A DNA stretch of 64,000 nucleotides from Combretum micranthum (Eukaryota > Streptophyta > Magnoliopsida > Myrtales > Combretaceae). The notes under the pieces were generated by a model. It had not been told where the DNA came from and searched no databases. It saw only the letters and a list, made by a program, of their open reading frames with translations. Each line of letters begins with the position of its first letter. Within the stretch, counting starts at the first letter, position 1. The position numbers and the translations under genes were made by a program. This document shows, piece by piece, positions 21,160 to 33,632 of this stretch. Location of the stretch: positions 95,177 through 159,176 of the forward strand of contig JAMXBD010002827.1 of NCBI GenBank assembly GCA_024138025.1. The letters run 5' to 3'.

Positions 21160-22961
21160 ATGTCCCCGCCAAAGAGGCATATTCTCACAGGTTAGTATAT
21201 AATAATAGTTGTTTTTTCATATGTATGTCAATTAGGATTTATTATTGCTAAATTTTCTCACTATGTGGCGTTCGAGGTGATTAAATAGGGCTTTAACTAG
21301 GTATGGATAGAGTGATAGTTGATTATTATATTCTCTTGTTATTAGCCACCGGAGCTGTTCTTTTATTCCTAGTAAAAATAAGCGGATAAATTAAAAAATG
21401 GCGTGCCCATGGCATGCATGACAGCAATACCAATATACCAATTGATGGAAATAATGCAAATTATTCATGTGGAGAAAGTTTTTCTATAATTATATGTCAC
21501 TAATCAATATTTATGACGTATTAGTACAATTGAAACATTTCTTTTTTTTTTTTTATAAAGTATGATGTTTTGAGGTCCATGTGTTAGAGTTGCAGAATCT
21601 AAATGCATCTTTTAAAATCTTACTTGTATTATTTTTTAAAAATTTTTCCACATATCAAAATTTTACTAATACTTATATATTACTTGTTAGTTCATATACT
21701 GTGTTTGTATTATTGAAACCTTTCTTTAGTTATGGTGGTCTTGGATTGACCATGATATGTTTTCATGTAAATACTAGCTATGGAATAGTTATATATTTAG
21801 TTCTTCTACCTTTTCTTTTATTTAAACATGTTTCTTCCTAATTTTTGATAGGTTACATTCCACAAGAAATTATCATTGAAATACTCTCTTGGACAAATGT
21901 GAAGACTTTGTTGCGTTTGAAATGTGTCTGCAAGCAATGGAGATCTTAATCTCTAGAACATATTTTATTAGAAAGCACTTAGATCACACATCTTCAATGG
22001 ATTACAATCATTCACGATACCATTTGCTATTTCCTAACATCGTTAGGACTCAAGTACTCTCTTAATCTCTCCAGTCATTGTTGCATTCCAAAGATTTTAT
22101 CTTCACTCCTAGTCCAATAGGACATATTATACCATTGGACATGACATAAATTAAAGCTATTATACATGTGGGTTCATGCAATGGACTGGTGCTTTTGTTA
22201 GGCTATACTACTCCATTTACTCTCTTTTTATGGAATCCATCAATTCAAGAAATTAAGAAATTACCTCCTTTTGATTACTGTAAGCATAATACAACACTCC
22301 CTCTATTTGAGTTCGGCTTTGATTCCTTTTCAAATGATTATAAGGTGGTTGCCATGTGTAATTTCCACGAGTGGTTTGATAGACATGAACTACCGAGAGC
22401 ATGCTCTTATACTTTGATGTCTAATTCTTGGAGAAGGATTTAGGACTTACCTTATAAAATCGAATTATTGACATGTGCATATCTCTATGCGCTTGTTGGT
22501 AATGTTGCCTTTTAGCTTAATCCTCTAAGGATGACACTTGTCTATTTCAATTTTGTTAAAGAGATGTTCCACTACCCAATGATATGAAAAAACTCTCTCT
22601 CTCTTTGGATCTTAGACTAGGTGTGACAACTAAAAATCTCTATTTACTTTACCGAGATGGTTCTTATATTGATATATGGAGAATGAATGAGGATGGTGGG
22701 ACAGAATCCTGACTTAAACAGTTCACTTTTGTACTTCCTAAAGAGATTAAAGTTGAAGGGAGCTGTTGTTTGCAAAACCTTTTCTACGTATCTCGAGATG
22801 AAGTCATGATAAGTTTCCCAAGGAGAATAGTTGTTTACAACAAGCTAAAGGATATGTATAGGATTGCATTACCACAAAAAAACCATTCGCTTTTTAAAAC
22901 TTTTCCATATGTGGAGAGCCTGATTTTCCCTCAACATTTGAGTGTCAAAGAGTGGACATAG
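21160..22961 (+). pseudogene. F-box/FBA pseudogene B
   Basis: The gene structure is the same as in gene A: exon 1 at 21160-21190 (MSPPKRHILT) with donor CAG|GTTAGT, acceptor GATAG at 21851, and exon 2 from 21852. Both splice sites look usable, but exon 2 is broken. One base is missing after ggagatc near 21945, inside the F-box. A TAA replaces a glutamine codon near 22147-22149. CAG has become TAG at 22441-22443, and there is a further stop near 22513. FBA remnants are clear (GSCNGLVLLLGY, FGFDSFSNDYKVVAMC, YTLMSNSWRRI). Upstream, a leader block starting after tatgcacag (21058) is shared with A' and B'. Homologous to B' (35876-37517). Confidence 0.92.
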
Positions 22962-23792
22962 TGCACTTATGAAGCAATTGGTTCGATAGAATGTGTTGAC
23001 TTTGGCACTAATAGTAACTTTTTTCTTTTTACTTTTCTATGCATATGATTTTTCATAATTTGGAAAATAAAAGGTTTTTAATTTTGAACTAGTATCTTAT
23101 TTTGATTATGTGTGTGTATATATATATATATATATATTATCAACAAAACTCCTTCTCTTACGTGTAATTTGAAGACCCATTTCTTGAAATCATCATATAG
23201 TTTTATAATCACATTATTACAATCTTTAAGTGTGTTTCTTTCTTATTCTGACGTCATATTACCTTTGGTTCATCTTATATGAGATTTTATAAGCACTATT
23301 CAAATGGATTTTGTATATTTCAATAATTAATTATAAGCTAGGCTAATGTCCTTCACTATAGATGGAGAAAAGTTATTATAATGCGAATAGACAAGAAATC
23401 TTCATTCTTTTCGTTTATTGGAAAATGGTTATTCCTGACCAAAATATTAATTCATTCTCAATATACCTATAATGATAAAATATAAATTACAATTCTTTTC
23501 CAGCCTCATTCCATTTCAATCAACCAAATGTACCATAGAAGTACTATGCATATTCTTGTCACTGCTTTTATTCTCCTTTTGGTTGGTTATTTGGATTGAT
23601 TTTCAAAGTATGCACATATCAACTCCTTTTGCTAAGAAAGTACCATCCTGTTTTATTTTTTTATATTTTATTATTTTTAAGTTCAAAATTTGAGCAAACA
23701 CATCTTCCTTTTCTTAATCAAAAAGTTACTCGCGCATTGATGCTTGCATAAGATCATAACGTTTGTATTCTCCTCTCTTTTTTGATTTTATG

Positions 23793-26700
23793 ATTTCAAA
23801 TAATTTGGTAAGAAAAAAGTAAGTTTTTAAATAAATCATCACTATGTATAGACTACATCGTGACCCTTAGCTTACATCGATTGTTTGGAAACTTAGTTTA
23901 CAAATCTTATAAATTTATAATGAAAATCATCAGATAAAAGAGAAATGTGAATACAAATGTTATAATCTTCTAAAAGCAGCAATGGAGAAGTAACTCTTCA
24001 ATTCACTACCGGTGTTGTAGCGATCAGTGTCATCCTTGATGTGGATGATTGAAACCATAATTCCTGCCTTTAAAAGGAGTGACATGCTTGTAATAGAGAC
24101 GCATGTATTTCCAACGTTTTGTGGAGTGGTTGTTCGAAGCGATAGTACAAGAGTTAAAAAAAAAAGAAGTAAAATAAAATAAAATAAGATAAAATCAAGT
24201 AATCGAGAATGACATGATGAAAAATAATGGGAAAATTACCTTAACACAAACAAATGTTTGAAAAGGTCATTTGTTTGAGTTTAATTGTTTCATAATGATG
24301 ACTTACTGGTGAGACATTCATCCATTTAATAATACAAATGTTATAATAAATCGTCATTAATCTAACCCTTAAAATAAATATAATAAACGAAATATTAATT
24401 ATTTTAGTGATTCGGTCCCATTAAAATTAATGGCGGGACTATAGAATTTTTCATAAACTTAATGCAACTAAATATGATTATAATTGTAATTGATGATGAC
24501 TACTCAGCAACTAAATGAAAAAGAAGATATTTTTTGTGATAAAATAAATATGCAATCAAAATAAGATACTAGTTCAAAGGTTTAAAATAGAAAACTTCTA
24601 TAGTTTCTAAACTAATTGCATACTTCATGAGATATCATATGTATAGAAGAAGAAAAAAAAAAAGGAAAAAAACCTCTTAACCAATACCTTTAAGGCAACT
24701 GTGAGGATATTCAATTAAGTAAATAGCTTCCAATAAGTGTACTGCTTACATTCATAGATACTCAACTCTTGAGGGGAACCAGGCCTCCACGTATGGATAA
24801 GCTGTTTCAAGCCAAAAGTCTTCTTGAGATACTGCAATCCTATTCATACCCTTTAGCTTGTTATATACGACTATTCCCTTTTCATAACCCAACATAACTT
24901 CATCTTGAGATACGTGCAAAAAACTTTATATGGTCTTCGCTTCATCTTTAATCTCTTAAGGGAGTACAAAAGTGAATTGCTTAGACCAGGATCGTTTACC
25001 ACCATACTCATCCAATCTCCATATATCAACATATGAACAATAATTGTAAAGTAAATAGAGATTTTTAGTTGACATACCAGGCGTAAGCTCCAACAGGTCA
25101 AAAAACTTTTTATCTTCTGGTAGTGGAAGCTCTTGGAATATCTCCTTAACAAAATCAAAAAGAGACAAGTATTTTTCGATAGGCATTAAGCCAAAAAGCA
25201 ACGTTACCGACAAACCTAAATTGATATGACGCAGGTTTCGTTACTCCAATTCTATAAGGGAAGTCCCGAAGTCTTCTCCAAGAATCAGTCTTCAAAGTAC
25301 ATATCCATAGCTATTGTGTTTGATGTCCATCAAACCAATTGCAACAATTGCAAATCGCAATCACCTTATAATCATTTGAAAAGGAATCAAAGCCTAACCC
25401 AAATGTGTGTAGTAGTGGACCATCCTTACAATGATGAAAAGGAGTCAACTCCTTAATTTCTCGAGTTGATGGATTCCATAATAAGAGTTTGAAGAATGGA
25501 GTCTTACTTAACAAAAGCACCAATCCATTGCATGAACCCACGGGTACGAGTACAATATCTTTATACTAGGTCATGTCCAATTGTAAAACATGCCTTGTTA
25601 ATTAGGAGTCAAGAAATAATTTTTGGAATGCAATAATGAATGGAATGATAAAGATATTAGTTGTCTCCAATTGGTATATACCAGATGATATCATGAATGA
25701 TTGTTATCCATTGAAGATGAGTGATCTAAGTGCTTTCTAATAAAAAAAGCATTGGAGATTAAGGATTTCCATAACTTGCAGACGCATTGCAAACGCAATA
25801 AAGTCTTCATGCTTGCCCAAGAAAGTATTTCAATGATAATATCTTGTGGAATGTAGCCTCTTAAAAATTAGGAAGAAACAATTTAAATAAAAAAAATGTA
25901 GAAGAATTAAATATACAACTACTCTATACCCAATATTTACACAAAAACATATCATAATCAATCCAACACCACTGTAACTAGAGAAAGGATTCAATGAAAC
26001 TAACACATTATATGAATTAACTAGTAATATACGAATATTAGTAAAATTCTGATATGTGGATAAATTTTTAAAGAATAACATGGTGATGTTTTCAACGATG
26101 CACTTAGACTTGGTAACTCTAACACATGGATCACAAATGATCATACTTTATCGAGAAATGTTTCAATAGTGCTAGCACATCATGTGAATTAATTAGTGAT
26201 GTATAATTATAGAAAAAATTCTTTACATGAATAGTTTGCATTATTTCCATCATATGTATGCTGGTATTTGCCCGCCATGGATACGCTACGTCTTAACACC
26301 ATTATTATTGTTAAGAAGAGGTTATCAGCTTACAGTCAAATCAAATAAAAGAATAGCTCCAGAGTATCATAATCAACTACCACTGTCTTCTATTCAATGC
26401 ATAGGCTAATACTTAACTGAGGTTTCAAGTCAATACCATACCTAGTCAAAACCCTAATTAATCAACCCCCTACATCACATACTAAGAAAATTTAGCAACA
26501 ATAAATCCTAATTTATATACTTATAAAAAAACAACCATAATATACTAATCTGTAAGGATCTGCTTCTCTGGCTCAGACATGGTTAGCTTAAGCAATCCAA
26601 GCTCAATGAGCAAGGTATAAATATTACTCCGCTTGTGAATTTTCTAGGCAAACCTAGGCTTTTGATCTTTATGACTTGCCTGTGCACAGACATAACACCA

Positions 26701-27555
26701 CAAAGGAAGGAAAAAATTTAAAAAAAAATCTATATATTGTCATATATATTGTCATAGTATCATGATGTCCTTAAACTTGCACAGAAAGTTTAAAAAGAAA
26801 TCACATGGCAATTTCAAAACGGTAATTATTATACTGTGTAACTAAAAAAATCTTAAGAAATCAAGCATTGAGATGATAGAAATAGGACATGTAAAGTACA
26901 TTAACGTGTCATGAAAATTATCCGACCGCATTAATTGCGGACTTGTCCAGCAAGCAATCCTATAGGCACCCATACGGTACAAATAGTAAGTATAAATATA
27001 TATACGTATGAGTTCGTCTGATGGAGAGCAAATTTTTATGAGTAATTGTTTCTGAGTTTAGAGGGCAATGGTTTGAGTACAGAGAGGTGGATCTTATTAT
27101 TTATATTTTATTTTTCCATCCATAAATAGTTTTTATGGTGCTAAAACCATCAATAGATAAATAATAAAAAAAAAAGTATTAGTATAGCACTACTGCTATT
27201 TAGATACTGTGGCACATTAATACCAAGACCATTAATGAGCCTCCAAAAGTATTATAGGAATCCAAGAGGTGTACATAATTAATACTAGAGAGCCTCTTTT
27301 TTTGCCCAACTTTAACACAAGGTATATTTCTAAACTAACTTTATATTTGTAAAGTTAATTATGTTAAATATATATATATATTTATATATGTTTAGCTCTC
27401 AGGCATTACCGTCAATTAATTTCTTGCTTATATTTTACGTTAATGACATAATATTTTAAGAATATAATATTTGATAATTTCAGTAATAAGATAATTTATA
27501 AAAGATGTTTGTTTGTCAAACCTACTCACATCAATTTAAAGATTTCCACTCAGTA
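23793..27555 (-). repeat. Inverted arm 2 of the F-box cluster (holds A')
   Basis: Reverse complement of 10165-15325. The junction with core 1 is at 23792/23793, where sequence from the B 3' flank (gattttatg) meets the reversed arm (atttcaaataatttgg). Homology covers the A' pseudogene and its 3' flank. It becomes patchy 5' of the gene and ends at a short conserved block near 27500-27555. Confidence 0.85.
24746..26581 (-). pseudogene. F-box/FBA pseudogene A' (inverted copy of gene A)
   Basis: Exon 1 (26581-26551) encodes the same MSEPEKQILT as gene A. The donor dinucleotide, however, is AT instead of GT (26550-26549), so normal splicing is lost. The acceptor side reads TTAAGAG before GCTACATTCC near 25857. 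Exon 2 carries frameshifts; the usable frames are split at about 25541, 25213 and 24871. The CAG of gene A's Q-L-W (ACA CAA CAG) is TAG here, near 25312. Domain remnants match gene A almost word for word (FGLGFDSFSNDYKVIAIC, YVDIWRLDEYG). The expected stop TAA lies at 24748-24746. The 5' leader differs from gene A and resembles copies B and B' instead. Confidence 0.92.
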
Positions 27556-30499
27556 GTTTGTAAAACCATAAAAATATCTTTGGGAAGAATTCGACTTATA
27601 CTAACCAATTTTCTTTTAACCTATCTCTATATTTAACACTCTTTCGATTTATAATTTTCAAAACTACTAATATTGCAAGTATCTTTTAATTCATTATAGG
27701 CATTATATGATTAATAAGAACATTATATTATTTACGAAAACATCATCTAATAAAACTATTGGAGACCATATAAATAAATTTGTAGAAAATGTGAAAATAT
27801 AAAATAGCAAGCTTTGCAATGAATTATGGTGTATTAACTTGGAGTACTACATTTAGGACCCTTTTCAACACAGGAGTTAAAAGATTTCGCTTCATCCAAG
27901 TGAGTACCCCTTACTTGTTGCTTGTTTTGCGTTGCAGTAAAAAATTAGTAGGCCACTCACTTAGTATTAGGTAAATGTGACTTTACCTGAATGAGTCATA
28001 TGACTCAATAAAGTTGATTGTGTGCTGATTGGAAATGTTAATACATGATATGTCTTTTAATTAAATTTTTGGGTATTACACACATGCTTATACTAATGAA
28101 CATGGCTTGCGAATAGTGGATATCCTAAACTAATATAGCTATTCAATACTTCTACTAACAATCTTGGCGTGTTAATGACAATATAATGTTATGATTATTC
28201 AAATTGATTGTCATGTCATTTGGAATATATCCACAATACTGGATTGTTTATTAGTGATTACACTATTGCATTCATGGCATGGCATGAAAAGGGCCTAAAA
28301 GCCATAATTTTTTTATAAACTCAACTTATACTAGACCAATAGGTCTTACTTGGATAAAGCTTGGTTTTTCTTGGAAATTTTAGGTATGTAATCTCACTCA
28401 TCTTGTCTACCCCATGAGCTAACTTGTGGCATCCCACATCCTGGCTTAGTCCAAAGATAACCTTGCAATAATAATTCACTGTAGTGGGTAAGCTAAACCA
28501 GCTTAGTGAGCAATTTCCTCATATTACACATTTCAAGCATGTTTTCAAGTAGATTAACTAACACCCATATGCAATGTAAAGGAAACATATGATTTAGATA
28601 TATGCAGTCATCTAAAAACTGCACATAATATGAATTTGCGCCCTCCATTACTTGGGTTAGGAAATATTCTCCATTATACATCAACTTCAAGAACCAATCA
28701 CCCTACGTCATAGTAATAACTATTTCAATATACTTGTTTATAATAAACATTTCATATTATTTAAATACAAGATGGTAGTATATAATTATATTCAAAGGGC
28801 ATGGTTATAATTCCCTAAGTGGTGGCATGCCAGCAAGGCTCTATCAAAAGGGTTGTGTTTTCCAGTGCAAAGTGGTTTCCCAAAGTTTAAGTAAGGCCGT
28901 AGCACATGACTCGATTGGCCACACTCGGTCCACGATGTGATGCTGATCGACTTCTTCATGCAAGTTGTGCAATGCTTGAACTATTTATTGTCTAAACTCA
29001 GCTATAATTAATGTTCATTTAAGGTAATCAATCAATATCACATGCATTCATAGTATAGTTACTCTAATGATGCAACATACATATTTCGTTATTCTATAAT
29101 TAAGAAATTTTGTCACAATATTACACAATGCCATTTCACATGCATAAACCCATTCCCATACATTTCATTTCATATTAATATGTTATTTCTACTGTGCAAC
29201 TTATTACAAGCACAACCAAATGTAATACTCATAGAAAAGTATCACTGTGCCATGTTTCTCACTGATCGTACTAGTCATCTAGGAAATCAAGATGTGACTC
29301 AGAATCACTAAATAAAAGGAAAATATTTGATAAGTATTGGGTTTCATTTCACTAGATACCTTGACAAGTTCTGTAATTTTAACTTTTTTTGGAATTTCAA
29401 TATTGTTTCTTATTTTGCAATATCTCCCTCATTAAATCCATTTTCAATGATCTTATAGTCGTTTTCATAGTTTTTGGACATACTTCCACGTGGTCAAATC
29501 ATATTTATCATATAAGCTGAGCACCAGGGCGAAAATTTGTGTTTTTGTTCCAGAATTTGCTTAATTGTTTCTTGAACACTTTCCTTGACTAATCATCACA
29601 GACTTCTTCTTCTAGCTCAACCTTCAATGGAAATGTACATATATATATATATATATATATTGATACTTATACATTCCAAAGTTCACATAATATGGTATCT
29701 TATCTTGATTTTGTATTGTCCTATTGTATAATCACACATATGGGTTCTATGATGCAATCTTGTATGGAAAGGTAAGTGTACGTTATTCTTATATATATAT
29801 ATATATATATATATGTTTCATATATCTTCCCAGCATTCGTGTTCTTTGAATGAGATGTATTTGTTTAAATACCTTTTTTTATTATAATAGTAAAAAAAAA
29901 CAAAAAGGGGAAAAAAGGTCAACGGTCATTACTAATGTAGAAGTGCATTTGTTTGGCAGAATATAGTTTCTAACTCCAAAAAGACTATTGGGAACAGTGG
30001 ATGGAAAATACTTAGTTGGAATTAAGTGGCAACATTGTAAATAATTAAGGAATAACATTTTGTTTTCTTAAATTTTTTTTAGCCATTGTGCACTAATGTA
30101 TTCCCTATTTACACAAGTTCGTTGGCAACAATTTTTGTACATAGTTGAAAATTTCACCCTGTACAACTGTTCATCTAGTTTGCATTGATTTTATTTCTAA
30201 GTTATCTTTTATTTATTGAGCAGTGTAGGTTTAAGATCATATTTTATTAAACTAAAACACTTTACCATGTGATATAGGCATGCTGTATAGTTTCTAGACA
30301 ATTAGATCTAGAAATTCAGGTTATAAAATTGATAAATTTTTAAATTTTATTACATTAGGTTCAGCATGTTGCAGTTTTTCCATTCGGATCAATATTATTC
30401 CAAGCAATATTAATGATGAGAAATTTTATATGGTTACGCATTAAAATTGTTTTGAACATATATAGACCCTCCAACGTGCTATTATTATAAAAATATACA
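27556..30499. other. AT-rich intergenic spacer, no gene seen
   Basis: No supportable coding region. TA microsatellites lie at about 29638-29660 and 29790-29813. Slightly more GC-rich stretches at 28340-28480 and 28800-28990 look like old transposon debris, but I cannot assign them. Confidence 0.5.
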
Positions 30500-31095
30500 A
30501 GCTTTTTAATGCATGTAAAGAAAATACATGCCCCATGATACATGAACTTACGGTTAGATAGGAACAAATATATGCCCTTCTTTTGTCAATTTCGTAGCAT
30601 TATTTACACAGTAGATTGTGATAACATTTGAGCAAAAAGAGACCGTAAGAGACTCAAGTTTTATTTTCTAAAGGGAAAAAAAAAAAAGAACCATAAAGTT
30701 GAAGATTTATAAAATGTTACAAAGGGATTGAATGGATGGGGAAAAAGTGGTTAATGCAAAAAAAAAAAGTGGTTAAACTTAAGAAATATAGAGATGATGA
30801 TATTATTAGGTACAAAATATTGAAGAAGATGTTATATATACGTAGATTGTAGCCTGGTAGCATTGTCATTGGTCTTCTAAATTGGATGTACCAAAATCGA
30901 ATCCTTCATTTCCTGTTATAATAGCACACACAAAAATAAATCAATAAATACACAGATTGGTAGTCAAATATGTAACAAAAAGATTTCAAACAATTGAGAA
31001 AAAAAATTAAACGAATCAATATTATCTACAGACTATATCCTGACACTTAGTTTACATCAGTTGTTTTGAACATAAGCTTACAAATCTTACATAAT
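30500..31095 (-). repeat. Inverted arm 3 (left of core 2)
   Basis: Reverse complement of about 38905-39515. Landmarks on the minus strand: ttatgtaagatttgtaagct, gtgtcaggatatagtctgta, ctattataacaggaaatg, ttggtacatccaatttagaa. The inner 130 bases are also related to the 3' flank of gene A (15160-15300). Confidence 0.85.
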
Positions 31096-31204
31096 TGTAC
31101 ATGTAAAGCAAAATTTTTTTGGGTAGACATTTGACTACAAATCCGGATACCTGACTCTAATCTAATCTATACTTGTAGTTATTTTTACTATTTTTTAAAT
31201 AACC

Positions 31205-31218
31205 TTTACTTTATTTAC
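31205..31218. repeat. Target-site duplication, left of LINE
   Basis: tttactttatttac, identical to 32088-32101. Confidence 0.92.
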
Positions 31219-32087
31219 CTTTTTTTTTTTTTTTTTTTGGACATAACAAGCATTCATATATAAAACTTAACCGTTATCAAATACATCATCCGAAGGGTTA
31301 ATACCCTCATACATAAATTAATATCTAACAGGGCTAGCTTTAGGAGTTGGGAATGGGGTTATACCACCAATCCATTGGACACATCCTTTCAGTTGTAGTA
31401 ACTACCCAATCAGCAACACTATTTGCGTTTCTGGAAACATAAGCGATAACCGGTTTATCAACGAAGCCTTCAAAGATCCCTTTTATATTTGCAACAGAGG
31501 TTTAGTAGCCCAATGGGCTTTTCCTTCCAGCCCGATGCAGTTGTGAACAATAGAAACAGTCGGACTCTAAAATAATATAGACCACCCATATCTATTGCCA
31601 AGTTAAGGCCCATTTGATTGCTCTACATTCCACTTCCTCCATGTTTTGTCCATAGCATATTATGGCCTGGCCTTCCCTCAAGCTACCTTCACTGTCACGA
31701 GCCACCACTCCAGTCCTGCTCTTTCCCATTTCGATTTCCACGACCCATCAACGTTCAGCTTTATCGTTCCCGCTGTGGTTTCCTCCAAACTTTCACTTCC
31801 TCCTTCTATTCTTCTCTGGGTTCCTTGTCTTTCGTTGCTAAATTAACCACTGTACTCATCATAGCTCGAGTCTGGGCCATCACTTTAACCAACACAATTT
31901 TTTCTCCTTCCATCACCGCTTTGCATCTTGAAATCCAGATGCACCATGCTACTGTGCTCACTTTGGCCTTAGTTTTTGGGTTTTGCTTACATCCCTCGGA
32001 TGAAGTTTGGAGGATCCAATCGAGAGCGGATTTGATGTGCTACTTATCTAATCGGATTCCATGCTACAGACGAACTATTCTTTCCCT
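31219..32087 (-). mobile_element. 5'-truncated LINE with RNase H domain
   Basis: On the minus strand, frames broken by indels and stops encode a plant L1-type RNase H domain. Visible pieces are IKLNVDGSW, TGVVARDSEGSLREGQ, EECRAIKWA-like EVECRAIKWA, ILESDC and VSRNANSVADWVV; the frame ends at a stop (31342-31340). Upstream is AWCIWISRCKAVMEG, the tail of the region before RNase H. The 3' end has a poly-A tail, seen as poly-T at 31220-31238 on the plus strand. It is flanked by a 14-base target duplication, tttactttatttac, at 31205-31218 and 32088-32101. Core 1 shows the empty site at about 15410-15430 with a single copy. The plus-strand frame at 31618-32175 is the shadow of this element. Confidence 0.92.
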
Positions 32088-32101
32088 TTTACTTTATTTA
32101 C
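32088..32101. repeat. Target-site duplication, right of LINE
   Basis: tttactttatttac, identical to 31205-31218. The surrounding core 1 paralogue carries it once. Confidence 0.92.
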
Positions 32102-33371
32102 TGACTGGAAAAAATAACATACAAATAAAACTTCACTGCTCCGAAGACCTATCTTGTAATATTCGCCAAATCTAAAGATCCATCTTGAAAGGTGAATATC
32201 ATTCTTTATAGGTTGTGATTTCAAAATTTTACTTAGTCCACGTAGTCTTAAAATACAAAGTAATTTCATGTTCAAATAAAGTAGATGTCAATAACGTTTG
32301 AACAATATATAAGGTTTATTAAAATTGCATTTCTCATGTAAAAAATTATGTATGATTGAAATTATTGGACATCAATAATTTTCTTTTAACTTTTAAATAA
32401 TATATCAATTCAAATAAATTTTTAATAAATTAGTCAAGCAAATGAAATTAAAAAAGGAAATAATTAACATTAAAAATATGCCACTAGAACAAAAATTACC
32501 ACAAATTTAGGCAAGTTAAACCTGTCTCTAAGAGACAAGATTGATAAATTTGCACTAACTTTGTCTCTTTAAGAAATAAGTTTGGCCAATTAAATTAAAA
32601 ATAAAAAGAAAAAGAAAATTTATTAAGATATAAATAAGTAAAAAGTAGAGATGGGTTCATTATCGCTTAAACTGATCTCTTCAAGGGAAAAGCTTAGCCA
32701 AGAAAATAAAAAAAAATAAAAAATTTTATTAAGATATAAATAAATAATAGTGCAAAAATTCCAAGAAAGTATAAAATAAATAAATTTTTATACTATTTTC
32801 CATATCAATAGAAATTAATTATTATCTATTTATAGCATTTAATGTGCTATTAATAATATCACATTAAACAAATATAATTAAAAAAAGTTTATTTATTTTA
32901 TATAAAATATTACCAAAAGAAAAATCTCAATTCTAAACTATAGTCTATGTCTATTTTTTTTTTTTCCACATTGATAACTAAAGGTAAAGACACTTTTTAT
33001 GCCATATCTTGTCCCGTTCCAATACTATAGAGTATTAGAACTTTCTTTTAATTTTTAAAGCATTACTATCCTAGCATATTCTAATAAGGTGCTACACCAC
33101 AGGCCCACAAAAATTAGGAATGCAATTCATCTTAGCAAAACTTTTACGATAATTGGCCTTTTATATTTAGATTGAATATTTACTCTTCTAAATGTTTAAA
33201 GGAAGTACAATTGAATTTATCATGCTCCAAAACCAGCATTTAAAAGTAGAGATATTTTTCACATATATTAACTTTCATTACTTATTATCTCAATTGCTAC
33301 GAAAAATAAGGGAACTTAAAAATGAAAAGAAAATAAAAGAATAGTAAAATTAAAAGATTAATACTGTATAT

Positions 33372-33632
33372 ATGTTCGCCTTGCTCGTGACCACAAAATT
33401 CCTCATTATATTATTTCTAATAATTTTCTGTAATGAATTTCTTGCCATCCAAAACAAAAAATATTGTTATTTATTCAAAACAGTTGAAACTTGCAAAGGA
33501 TTTGACAATACTAAAATTCTTCTATTTTTTAATAACATATACACAAGCAGATGCTATGCACGATTTACGTGTGCTAAAACAACTATCATAAAATCATATT
33601 TATTTTCAATTATAAAATATCTATATATATAA
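33372..33632 (+). CDS. Possible small secreted cysteine-rich peptide ORF (core 2 copy)
   Basis: An 86-residue frame begins MFALLVTTKFLIILFLIIF, then CNEFLAIQNKKYCYLF. The signal-peptide-like start covers residues 1-25. The predicted mature part has four cysteines, in KYCYLF, ETCKGF, SRCYARF and TCAKT. That is the size and layout of plant cysteine-rich secreted peptides, but it matches no family I can name. The paralogue at 17033 lacks the last two of these cysteines in this arrangement. Codon changes between the two show no excess of silent sites. No intron, promoter or UTR evidence was found. It could be a chance AT-rich ORF. Confidence 0.28.
   Translation: MFALLVTTKFLIILFLIIFCNEFLAIQNKKYCYLFKTVETCKGFDNTKILLFFNNIYTSRCYARFTCAKTTIIKSYLFSIIKYLYI

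Larger units (their letters stand above)
15326..23792 (+). repeat. Core 1 of the direct segmental duplication
   Basis: It matches 31096-38904 in the same orientation over most of its length, starting from tttttttgggtagacatttg. It includes the flank of F-box copy B and the pseudogene itself. Relative to core 2 it has gained a ycf2 fragment (about 16290-16577) and about 1.6 kb at 18960-20570. It has lost about 600 bases corresponding to 37895-38500, and it lacks the LINE found in core 2. Confidence 0.88.

Noticed and set aside
31618..32175. 185-residue plus-strand frame, the longest frame outside the F-box gene
   Set aside because: It is antisense to the RNase H region of the LINE inserted at 31219-32087 and has no protein character of its own.
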